Shown here one piece after another: positions 1 through 5,602 of a stretch of 15,717 nucleotides of DNA (its first letter is position 1; every line of letters starts with the position of its first letter). The notes under the pieces were generated by a model. It was not told where the DNA came from and made no database searches. It worked only from the letters and a program-made list of their open reading frames with translations. The stretch is taken from NCBI GenBank assembly GCA_964622075.1, contig CAZUMR010000087.1, positions 1-15,717 on the forward strand, given 5' to 3'. A program made the position numbers and the translations under genes. Origin of the DNA: WAPX01 sp964622075 (GTDB lineage: Archaea > Halobacteriota > Archaeoglobi > Archaeoglobales > Archaeoglobaceae).

Positions 1-137
1 TTCCTGATTACTTCTTTCTCCTCGCTCTCATCTGCGTAAGCCCAGAAGTTCGTGTCGGGATTGATGTAGATGTACTTGTCCAGTCCTTCAATTTTGACCT
101 TACTTAAAGATCTTAGGCTGTCATCACTCACGCACAT
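1..137 (-). CDS. 5' part of an unrecognised protein gene, cut by the window edge
   Basis: An open frame of 45 codons runs from ATG at 137 off the left edge. An in-frame TGA lies a few codons upstream, so the start must be here (ATG 137 or the GTG just before it). The protein starts MCVSDDSLRSL, then KVKIEGLDKYIYINPDTN followed by FWAYADESEE. The Y-I-Y-I-N-P-D...F-W-A pattern is of a kind found near the N-terminus of some radical SAM/SPASM maturases or PqqD-like domains, but this is a weak resemblance and no CxxxCxxC is visible in the part present. Directly before the ATG is GGTG. A TATA-like AATTAAATT (about 164-172) sits about 31 nt upstream, giving a very short leader. The codon pattern looks protein-coding. 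The function is unassigned. Confidence 0.6.
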   Translation of the reverse strand, partial: MCVSDDSLRSLSKVKIEGLDKYIYINPDTNFWAYADESEEKEVIR

Positions 138-260
138 CACCTTGCACAGTTTCGGTCATCTGAATTTAATTGTCATCTGACAGCCTGTTTCCGGGTAGAT
201 GCTGAAAAGAATATGGCTGGTGTAGCAATGTCTTGCAATGTTCTTATAATGATGATCTTA

Positions 261-352
261 CAATAAAAACTACAATAAAAAATAAAAATAAATAAAGGAA
301 AATAAACAAAAATAAATAAAACAACAAATAAAAACAAACAAAAAACAAAAAA
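261..352 (-). terminator. Long A-rich (minus-strand U-rich) tract, probable terminator
   Basis: Across 92 bases the plus strand consists almost only of A with scattered T and C, and has just two G residues (296-297). Units like AATAAA and AAACAAA repeat irregularly. Read on the minus strand it is a long U-rich run just after the stop of the micro-ORF. Archaeal RNA polymerase terminates in U-rich stretches of the transcript, so termination of minus-strand transcription is the simplest reading. It is far longer than a terminator needs to be. Confidence 0.55.
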
Positions 353-436
353 TTAGAATGGGCTTTCCTCGCCCTGCATGACGTAGTGCGTTAATCCACC
401 ATCCTCGCTGTTGCACTCAAACCTGAAGCTGAGCAT
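353..436 (-). CDS. Possible 27-residue peptide gene (leaderless)
   Basis: The frame ATG (436) to TAA (353) encodes 27 residues, beginning MLSFRFECNSEDGG and ending HYVMQGEESPF. It has one Cys, a Gly-Gly pair and an acidic, aromatic C-terminal half with no membrane segment. It stands out as an island of higher GC between AT-rich flanks. A TATA-like TTTATTAAA on the minus strand (about 459-467) lies about 27 nt before the ATG, the spacing expected for a leaderless archaeal mRNA, and a U-rich tract follows the stop. An in-frame TTG lies three codons upstream. So it has a promoter, an ORF and a terminator. I recognise no family. It could be a small regulatory peptide, a peptide precursor for the gene at 1-137, or a remnant of a longer gene. 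Confidence 0.4.
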   Translation of the reverse strand: MLSFRFECNSEDGGLTHYVMQGEESPF

Positions 437-508
437 GAAACGCAATGGCAGGGGCGTTTAATAAACTTTTTAATAAAATCTAATCACTTTACCGGCAGTC
501 AAGAAAAA

Positions 509-517
509 CAAATAAAT
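509..517 (+). promoter_or_regulatory. TATA-like element of the DUF2070 gene
   Basis: CAAATAAAT is centred about 28 nt before the ATG at 541, preceded by purine-rich AAGAAAAA as expected for a BRE. No Shine-Dalgarno sequence precedes the ATG, which fits a leaderless mRNA. Confidence 0.45.
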
Positions 518-540
518 CACTCCCTGCATTTTCGCTGACG

Positions 541-2205
541 ATGATAGACACGGATCTGCTGGAGAAGTTCTACTCAAAGATATTTACTACGCCAAGAAAA
601 AGGATAACTGTCAGTCTTGGGCTTGTAACGATAGCTCTTGCCTCGATTTTGAATGGAATGGTGAGCAAGAGCTTTTTTGCAAAAAGATACTTTTTTATCG
701 GTCTGACTCTTATAGTTCTGCTTCTTGCGTTTTCAAAATTTATAGGTCTCGCATTTAACAGCAGGAGGACGTTTTTTCTTGCATTGCTGATACTCATATT
801 CATCGAGGTTTTTGACTTCTTTGCGATACACCTCGGATTTTTTGAACTGATAGTTCTGTCTCCTGCAGCTCTTTCAACACTGATAACTCTCGTGCTCTAC
901 TTTACCTCTAAGGCAGATGAAAAAAAAGTTGCATTCACAACTCTGGCAATTCTGTTTTTGCTTTATCCTGTTGATTACCACTACTCCTTCAGTGCTCCTC
1001 ACAGAATGCTCAGCTATACACTGTCCTCGATTTTCGGTGTGCTGCTTGCAATTCTGTATGTGAAATACCTTGACAGGGAGTATAACGGGATTAACATGAA
1101 GGAAATGCTGAAATCGTTCATACTCTTCTGGCTGACCACTGATCCGAAAGAGTTTGAAAAAAAGCTGAGAAAATCGGGAGTAAGAAAAAAAGGCTTTGTA
1201 AAATGTCTGAGGTTTTTTTACGGTTCAGGAGAGTGCAGGATTGTGAACACAGCCTTCCACCCCGGGCCGATGAGGAATGTTGGAGGAGCCACGCTTGTAG
1301 GCAGATTTATGGAAATGCCTGCAATTTACCTGCATTCTGCTACAAAACATGAGCTGAATCCTGCAAGCAGTGAGGACGTTGAAAAGGTTGTCAGGTCTCT
1401 GAGCTGTTCCGGTATCGTTTGTTCTGCTAGGAAACCTTTCAGCGTTGAGGGTGAATTTTACAGGCTTTACGTGTTCCCTTTTGGCAGTGTGTCTCTTCTG
1501 ATCTTCAGCGGGAAAAGGGTTACAGACGATTTACCTCCTGAATTAAACGAGTTTGCAGAGAAGAAGTTCGGGATGGAAGTTTTGCTGGGAGAAGCTCACA
1601 ACGCTCATGAAAGTGGATATGAGGTTAGCAGAAGGGAGATTGAGGAGGCAAGGAAACTGATAGAGCTTGCATCAAATCTTGCAGGGCAGAGCGTTGAAGA
1701 AAAATTGAGGGTTTTCTTCAGAAAGAAAAGAGCTGAGACAAACAACATCTGCGGCCATTTAGCAGCCTTACTGCTTGAATACGATTCCGGACGGTATTGC
1801 CTGCTTATGGTTGACGGGAATAACATGCAGAGAGAGTTCAGAAAGGAAATAGAGGAAATGGCAAGAAAGAGAGGTGTGGAGCTCATAGCAATGACGACGG
1901 ATAACCACTCAAAGACAGGAATATCTCCAAAAGTTGGATACAAACCTGTTGGCAGTGATTTTGAGGACAGAGAGGTTGTAACCAAGTTTCTGAAGGAGTT
2001 TCTGGATGATGCTGAGCCAGAAGATGCTGAGGTAACATACGGGAGGAATGATGTTGAAATCGTTGTTATGGGCAGAAACTTCTTTGAGAGCATTGAGAGG
2101 GGCTTCAGAGAGCTTGGAGAAAAAGCCCTCTACCTGTTCTGGTTCTGCATAGCACTTCAGATGGTCGTTACTGGGTTGCTCGGGATTTTCCTGATTGCTG
2201 TTTAA
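541..2205 (+). CDS. DUF2070 family archaeal membrane protein
   Basis: The 554-residue protein has about six hydrophobic segments in residues 23-175, a long soluble part (about 180-520) and one C-terminal membrane helix (530-553). The soluble part carries the motifs I associate with DUF2070: HPGPMRNVGG (240-249), HSATKHELNP (265-274), EAHNAHES (351-358), DGNN (425-428) and TTDNHSKTG (452-460). Clustered His, Asp and Asn in such motifs look like a metal-binding hydrolase site, but that is inference; the family has no established function that I know of. Length fits the family. The gene is single, convergent with the PurP-like gene, and begins at a leaderless-type promoter. There is no competing start with a better ribosome binding site. 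Family assignment is firm; function is not. Confidence 0.85.
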   Translation: MIDTDLLEKFYSKIFTTPRKRITVSLGLVTIALASILNGMVSKSFFAKRYFFIGLTLIVLLLAFSKFIGLAFNSRRTFFLALLILIFIEVFDFFAIHLGFFELIVLSPAALSTLITLVLYFTSKADEKKVAFTTLAILFLLYPVDYHYSFSAPHRMLSYTLSSIFGVLLAILYVKYLDREYNGINMKEMLKSFILFWLTTDPKEFEKKLRKSGVRKKGFVKCLRFFYGSGECRIVNTAFHPGPMRNVGGATLVGRFMEMPAIYLHSATKHELNPASSEDVEKVVRSLSCSGIVCSARKPFSVEGEFYRLYVFPFGSVSLLIFSGKRVTDDLPPELNEFAEKKFGMEVLLGEAHNAHESGYEVSRREIEEARKLIELASNLAGQSVEEKLRVFFRKKRAETNNICGHLAALLLEYDSGRYCLLMVDGNNMQREFRKEIEEMARKRGVELIAMTTDNHSKTGISPKVGYKPVGSDFEDREVVTKFLKEFLDDAEPEDAEVTYGRNDVEIVVMGRNFFESIERGFRELGEKALYLFWFCIALQMVVTGLLGIFLIAV

Positions 2206-2302
2206 TCCTTATTGCCTTATTGCTGTCTAAATGCTTTTAAATGCTGTTTAAATTTATCAAAATTTTATCAAAATTAAAAATCGGACAGAAAATCGAACAA
2301 AA
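2206..2302. terminator. Convergent AT-rich terminator region
   Basis: Ninety-seven AT-rich bases separate two convergent genes. They include the imperfect repeats AAATGCTTTTAAATGCTG and ATCAAAATTTTATCAAAAT, with T-runs on both strands, which suits termination from both sides. Confidence 0.4.
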
Positions 2303-3439
2303 TCAGGTAACGATGTTTCCAAGCTTCCTCTCTTCAAGAGCCTTCTTTATCTCCATCATGCTAAGGTCGAGCGGATCCTCTATTCTAACCCCGTGCTTTA
2401 GAGTTAGATTTCTCATCTCCGGTGATGTAGGGCCGATACACGGATCTCCGGGCACTCTCATCGAAACGTCGAACACAACGAACTCGAGCTTAGTGTCGTC
2501 TTCTGGAGAATAGGCCATCGCCCCCTGCAGGCCGAAGAGCCCTATCATTCCCGGAGGATATTCCTCTTCGCACACCCTCAGGAACTTCTCCGCGGTTTCG
2601 TAAACCATGTCCTGCTTGCTCTCCCTCATCGTCACTCCGAAGTGTCCTATCTCCTCGTTCTTTACTGGCACGTCTATCTTCAGCTGATCCTTCGCCGGCA
2701 GGTTCAGAAATCCCTGCAGGTTGACCTGCCTCCTGTCGCTGAATCCGACGAAGTCGAAGTCGCCGAAAACGTCCTTTAAGGCGTAGCTGTGGAAGTTAGC
2801 GTTGAACCTCGCTCCGAGAACGTACTCCTCTATCCTCGCCTTCTTTAATCCCTCCTCGTCTATAACGCCCTCCTTTATCAGCCTCTCTGCCTGCTCGTAG
2901 TAATCCTCGGGGGATTTGGCGTAGAAGAACGCCCTCTCGAGCGGATTTTTAGCCTGCTGAACCTTAACGACTACGAGCCTGTCTATCTCCTCTGGACTTT
3001 TGAACTCCTTCGGAATCCTTATCCCAGCCTTCTTGAGCAGGTAATACTGTCCTCTCTCGTAGTTCCTCTCCTCCGCCCTGAGCAGGTACCTGTTTCCGTA
3101 TATAGGCACCTCAAAATCCTTCTCTATCCCGTCGTACCCGACGTAAACGGCGAAGCTCCTGTTTGGGATGAAGATGGTGTTGAGCTCTTTCAGCCTGTCC
3201 TGCACGTCATCGTTCAGCATATCCCTGAATCTATCCACGACTATGAACTCGTCGTAGAGGTGGCGGTTGTATTTGGTGTACAGCTTGTCCCTCCCCTTCT
3301 GAACGATGATTACGGTCCTGAATCCCCAAGCTTTTGCAGACATCCCTATTTCTTTGGCGGAGTGTGAACCAAAAATTCCGATCGTTACGTCCCTGTAGTC
3401 CTCAACCAGCCTTCTAACTTTTTCGGTCATCTCGAACAT
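2303..3439 (-). CDS. PurP-family ATP-grasp ligase (divergent paralogue)
   Basis: This 378-residue protein aligns along its length with archaeal PurP, the formate-dependent AICAR ligase that makes FAICAR in purine synthesis. Matching blocks are IGIFGSHSAKEIGMSAKAWGF (N-terminal, 20-40), QKGRDKLY (47-54), the YGNRYLLRAE region (114-123), LPAKDQLKIDV (247-257), YPPGMIGLFGLQ (294-305) and VVFDVSMRVPG (321-331). The glycine-rich ATP-grasp loop that in typical PurP reads roughly KFPGARGGRGYF is replaced here by KVQQAKNPLERAFF (159-172). It may therefore be the second paralogue sometimes called PurP2, or an enzyme with another substrate. The start is ATG 3439, with an alternative ATG at 3430. TTTTAT upstream suggests a leaderless mRNA. 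By hand count its GC is higher than its neighbours'. Family confident; exact reaction uncertain. Confidence 0.75.
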   Translation of the reverse strand: MFEMTEKVRRLVEDYRDVTIGIFGSHSAKEIGMSAKAWGFRTVIIVQKGRDKLYTKYNRHLYDEFIVVDRFRDMLNDDVQDRLKELNTIFIPNRSFAVYVGYDGIEKDFEVPIYGNRYLLRAEERNYERGQYYLLKKAGIRIPKEFKSPEEIDRLVVVKVQQAKNPLERAFFYAKSPEDYYEQAERLIKEGVIDEEGLKKARIEEYVLGARFNANFHSYALKDVFGDFDFVGFSDRRQVNLQGFLNLPAKDQLKIDVPVKNEEIGHFGVTMRESKQDMVYETAEKFLRVCEEEYPPGMIGLFGLQGAMAYSPEDDTKLEFVVFDVSMRVPGDPCIGPTSPEMRNLTLKHGVRIEDPLDLSMMEIKKALEERKLGNIVT

Positions 3440-3564
3440 GATCGGGAGTCAACTCAGCGGATAAAAGTCTTAGCCCGAATGATACAGAAGTTGCAGTCAT
3501 CTTTATGAAACATGAATATTCAGTAACAGTAAAATTTATTTATTCCTCGGTTAGACCGTACTCG

Positions 3565-3837
3565 ATGTCGGATGACGATTTAATGGAAAAGATTGGAGAA
3601 ATGCTCGCAATGCTGGATGAGCACGGTTTTTACGGAATGAAGAATATGATAAAAATGATAATTTTAAGTGGAATCAGGGGCGTTCGAAAAGATCTAAGAC
3701 TCGGCGTTATCAGTGAGGAGGAGGCTAAAGATAGGATTGTCGAAATTTTAAGCTTGGTTACGGGGAACATATGCCGGTCGAAAGACGGAAATAAAGTTGT
3801 ACTGGATCTGTTATCCGAACTATTTCTCGAACTATAG
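3565..3837 (+). CDS. Small hypothetical protein, 90 residues
   Basis: The open frame extends back to an ATG at 3505, but a TATA-like AAATTTATTTAT (about 3531-3542) lies about 27 nt before the in-frame ATG at 3565. A leaderless start there is the better choice and gives 90 residues starting MSDDDLMEKIGEMLAML. The protein is soluble, mostly helical in appearance and rich in Met, Leu and charged residues, with one Cys. It has no motif I recognise; a helical effector or tetramer-type domain would be a guess. It stands alone between purP-like and taw3. Its Arg codons include CGA and CGG, while neighbours mostly use AGA/AGG. A 37-codon frame lies antisense to its 3' end, so its reality is not certain. 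Confidence 0.45.
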   Translation: MSDDDLMEKIGEMLAMLDEHGFYGMKNMIKMIILSGIRGVRKDLRLGVISEEEAKDRIVEILSLVTGNICRSKDGNKVVLDLLSELFLEL

Positions 3838-3943
3838 CGCTCAGCCCGTGCTCTATTATTTCGTCGGTCATCGCCTTGTGTCTCTCTATAAATATTAAGA
3901 TTATAGTAAAAGCTTTAAATTAGAAACCGTAAACGGCAACCGT

Positions 3944-3953
3944 AAATACATAT
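3944..3953 (+). promoter_or_regulatory. TATA-like element of taw3
   Basis: AAATACATAT is centred about 25 nt before ATG 3973, with no Shine-Dalgarno sequence between, so the mRNA is probably leaderless. Just upstream AACCGTAAA occurs twice (3925-3933 and 3938-3946), 13 nt apart, and the second copy runs into the TATA box. Confidence 0.45.
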
Positions 3954-3972
3954 CCGTGTCAGCAAACAGGGC

Positions 3973-4521
3973 ATGCTGGACTGGGAAGATTACAAAAAGA
4001 GGAAGCTTGAAAGTCTGAATAAAGCTGTAAAGAATGGCGAAGTTGATGAGTGGATACTTCCAATTCTGGAAAAAATAAACTCAATCGATGATTACGTGAC
4101 GCTTTCAAGCTGTGCTGGAAGAGTTGCTGTTATGGACATGCCCGATTTTGGCAACAAGGGCGAGGCAGTTTTTCTTGGAAAATGGCACCACATACCTGAT
4201 GCAGAAGAGGTGGAAAAGGCAATAGATGCTGGAAGGATGACGACTTGGCTGATGCTCAATCCTCCCATACTCCACATTGCTTGCTGCAATCTTAAAAGTG
4301 CGGAGAGGCTGATACTTTCAGCCCAGAATGCCGGAATAAGGAGAGCAGGAATAATTTCTCTCAAACACAACGTTGTTGAGGTTTGCGGGCACGAAAGGAT
4401 GGAAATACCCGTCAGGTTCGGTAAGAGGTTGCCTTTTGACATCGATGCCTTCTTAAAACTTGCAGAAATGAAGCTTGAAAGAAGTAGAAAAAAGTTTGAA
4501 AGATTTGTCCAGCTTCTGTGA
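3973..4521 (+). CDS. taw3: Taw3/TYW3-family tRNA wyosine methyltransferase
   Basis: The 182-residue protein carries the hallmark of the TYW3/Taw3 family, TLSSCAGR (43-50), plus FLGKWHH (67-73), the W-L-M-L-N-P-P-I-L-H stretch (92-101), CCNLKSAERL (104-113) and VEVCGHERMEIPV (135-147). The family performs N4-methylation of 7-(3-amino-3-carboxypropyl)-4-demethylwyosine at position 37 of tRNA-Phe, using S-adenosylmethionine. Length is normal for the archaeal enzyme. The ATG has a TATA element at leaderless distance. The next gene, aIF2-beta, starts 113 nt downstream, placing this gene in a translation-related neighbourhood. Confidence 0.88.
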   Translation: MLDWEDYKKRKLESLNKAVKNGEVDEWILPILEKINSIDDYVTLSSCAGRVAVMDMPDFGNKGEAVFLGKWHHIPDAEEVEKAIDAGRMTTWLMLNPPILHIACCNLKSAERLILSAQNAGIRRAGIISLKHNVVEVCGHERMEIPVRFGKRLPFDIDAFLKLAEMKLERSRKKFERFVQLL

Positions 4522-4634
4522 CTGTATAAACTACAACTGTTACACTCATGCTACTATCGTGCGGGAACGTTGAGAATGTGAGGTTGGGCAAAGGAGGGCA
4601 AAGGCTTATCAACTCCCGGAATTACCTCAGGCAT

Positions 4635-5042
4635 ATGAGGAGTTACGAGGAGCTTCTTGAGAAGGCACTTTCAGAGTTACCTGAAGAGGTCGTTAAAAGG
4701 GAGAGGTTCGAAATACCTAAAGCAAGTGTGCTCAGGGAAGGAAGCAGGACAATCATCAAGAACTTCTCTCAAATCGCCAAGGCCGTTAACAGAAGTGAAG
4801 AGCATCTGTACAAGTACCTTGTTAAATCTCTCGGTACTGCCGGATTCCTTGAATCGGGCAGGCTAACCTTGCAGGGTAAGTTTACCGAAGATGAGGTGCA
4901 GAAGGAGATAGAGTCTTACGTCAAGGACTATGTGCTTTGCAAGGAGTGTGGAGCTCCGGATACAACGCTTGTAAGGGAGGAGAGGATACTCTTCCTGAAG
5001 TGTATGGCATGCGGAGCTAAACATCCTGTAAGACCCTTCTAA
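4635..5042 (+). CDS. eif2b: Translation initiation factor aIF2 subunit beta
   Basis: The 135-residue protein is the beta subunit of heterotrimeric aIF2, which carries initiator Met-tRNA to the small ribosomal subunit. Visible features are the N-terminal helix (RSYEELLEKALSELP), the central core with GSRTIIKNFSQIAKAVNR (36-53) and HLYKYLVKSLGTAGFLE (57-73), and a C-terminal zinc ribbon with C102-x2-C105 and C123-x2-C126. The frame is open back to 4548, but the family is normally about 135-140 residues and begins just before this YEELL helix, so ATG 4635 is chosen. A TATA-like TGTATAAAC at about 4523-4531 could drive it with a leader of about 85 nt; a weaker element sits at about 4604-4609. DUF424 follows 58 nt downstream, probably in the same transcript. 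Confidence 0.92.
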   Translation: MRSYEELLEKALSELPEEVVKRERFEIPKASVLREGSRTIIKNFSQIAKAVNRSEEHLYKYLVKSLGTAGFLESGRLTLQGKFTEDEVQKEIESYVKDYVLCKECGAPDTTLVREERILFLKCMACGAKHPVRPF

Positions 5043-5050
5043 TTCTTGCT

Positions 5051-5091
5051 GGTTAGAGAGTTAGGCTGATTAGAGAGTTAGAGAGAGTTAG
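5051..5091 (+). repeat. Direct GTTAG / TTAGAGAG repeats
   Basis: Between aIF2-beta and DUF424 the pentamer GTTAG occurs four times in the same orientation, at 5052, 5060, 5077 and 5087, mostly within TTAGAGAG units. It looks like a simple-sequence expansion. The same pentamer is the half-site of the HSR1 operator found 500 nt downstream, but no inverted CTAAC partner occurs here. Confidence 0.6.
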
Positions 5092-5100
5092 AGAAGGAGA

Positions 5101-5403
5101 ATGAAGTTCAGAATGAAAGTTTACAGGGTTCAGGGAGAGCTACTCGTTGCCGTATGTGACTCAGAGATAGTTGGCAGAACGTTCAGAGATGAGGAGAGGG
5201 GACTGAAACTTGAAATAAAGGAGAGTTTTTACGGAAAGGAAGAAGTTGACGCGGACAATGTAAGAGAAATGCTAAAAAAAGCGACCATAGCAAACATAAG
5301 CGGGGAGAGAGCCGTTAGGCTGGCAGTTGAAGAGGGTATAGTTGACGAGAACAGAGTTCTTGTGATTGGAGAGTGTCCTCACGCACAGATGGTTGTTCTT
5401 TAG
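5101..5403 (+). CDS. DUF424 family protein
   Basis: The 100-residue protein matches the archaeal DUF424 family: an N-terminal strand region with VAVCDSEIVGRTFRDE (17-32), LEIKESFYGKEEVD, the ANISGERAVRLAVEEGIVD helix, and the C-terminal ECPHAQMVVL. The family is widespread in archaea and often near translation genes, as here after aIF2-beta, but I know of no established function. GGAGA (5096-5100) directly abuts ATG 5101, which is too close; the in-frame ATG at 5113 (spacing about 13) is an alternative that gives 96 residues. It is followed by an AT-rich terminator region. Confidence 0.85.
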   Translation: MKFRMKVYRVQGELLVAVCDSEIVGRTFRDEERGLKLEIKESFYGKEEVDADNVREMLKKATIANISGERAVRLAVEEGIVDENRVLVIGECPHAQMVVL

Positions 5404-5490
5404 CTGTATTTGCCATATTATTTAAAATTTCATTATAAAAATTTTCATTAAAATTTCACTTTAAAAAATTTCATTTTTAAAGTATTCAGT
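5404..5490 (+). terminator. AT-rich terminator region with repeated TTTCA units
   Basis: After the DUF424 stop, TTTCA within A4T3-type runs occurs at 5428, 5443, 5454 and 5469. The run of T-stretches suits intrinsic archaeal termination before the heat-shock promoter. Confidence 0.45.
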
Positions 5491-5531
5491 TTTCAGCGTT
5501 GCCAGCGTTGCTCATCATGCCCTACCAAAAC

Positions 5532-5540
5532 ATTTATATA
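5532..5540 (+). promoter_or_regulatory. TATA box of the heat-shock regulator gene
   Basis: ATTTATATA is a near-ideal archaeal TATA box, preceded by the purine-rich CCAAAAC that could serve as BRE. The expected transcription start is near 5561, which falls inside the palindromic operator described next. The leader would be about 40 nt and includes a ribosome binding site. Confidence 0.75.
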
Positions 5541-5545
5541 CCTGC

Positions 5546-5566
5546 TTACTAACTTTAGGTTAGTAA
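5546..5566. promoter_or_regulatory. HSR1 operator (CTAAC-N5-GTTAG palindrome)
   Basis: The perfect inverted repeat TTACTAAC / GTTAGTAA has 8-bp arms around TTTAG. Its core CTAAC-N5-GTTAG (5549-5563) is the motif reported for A. fulgidus HSR1. It starts five bases after the TATA box and spans the expected transcription start, so binding should block initiation and give autoregulation. A further GGTTAGTTAG (5582-5591) in the leader may be an accessory half-site. Confidence 0.85.
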
Positions 5567-5602
5567 CAAAATAGACATAATGGTTAGTTAGGGGTGGTAG
5601 AG

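Larger units (their letters stand above)
138..540. other. Intergenic region with divergent promoters, A-rich tract and a possible micro-ORF
   Basis: About 400 bases lack any gene of normal size. 138-260 is ordinary mixed sequence with only trivial reading frames. 261-352 is an A-rich tract. 353-436 holds a minus-strand 27-codon frame, annotated separately. 437-540 holds the promoters for that micro-ORF (minus strand) and for the DUF2070 gene (plus strand). No RNA gene was recognised. Confidence 0.7.

Noticed and set aside
248..256. ATGATGA as a C box of a C/D guide RNA
   Set aside because: No D box (CTGA) with suitable spacing or C'/D' pair follows; the next 90 nt are A-rich.
1605..2093. 162-codon minus-strand ORF inside the DUF2070 gene
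   Set aside because: It is Ser-rich shadow coding opposite a convincing family protein, with no promoter or motif.
3505..3564. Upstream ATG at 3505 as the start of the small hypothetical gene
   Set aside because: This stretch contains the TATA-like element that places the transcription start at or just before ATG 3565.
4548..4634. Extended N-terminus of aIF2-beta
   Set aside because: The family begins at the YEELL helix and is about 135-140 residues; the extra 29 residues show no family similarity.
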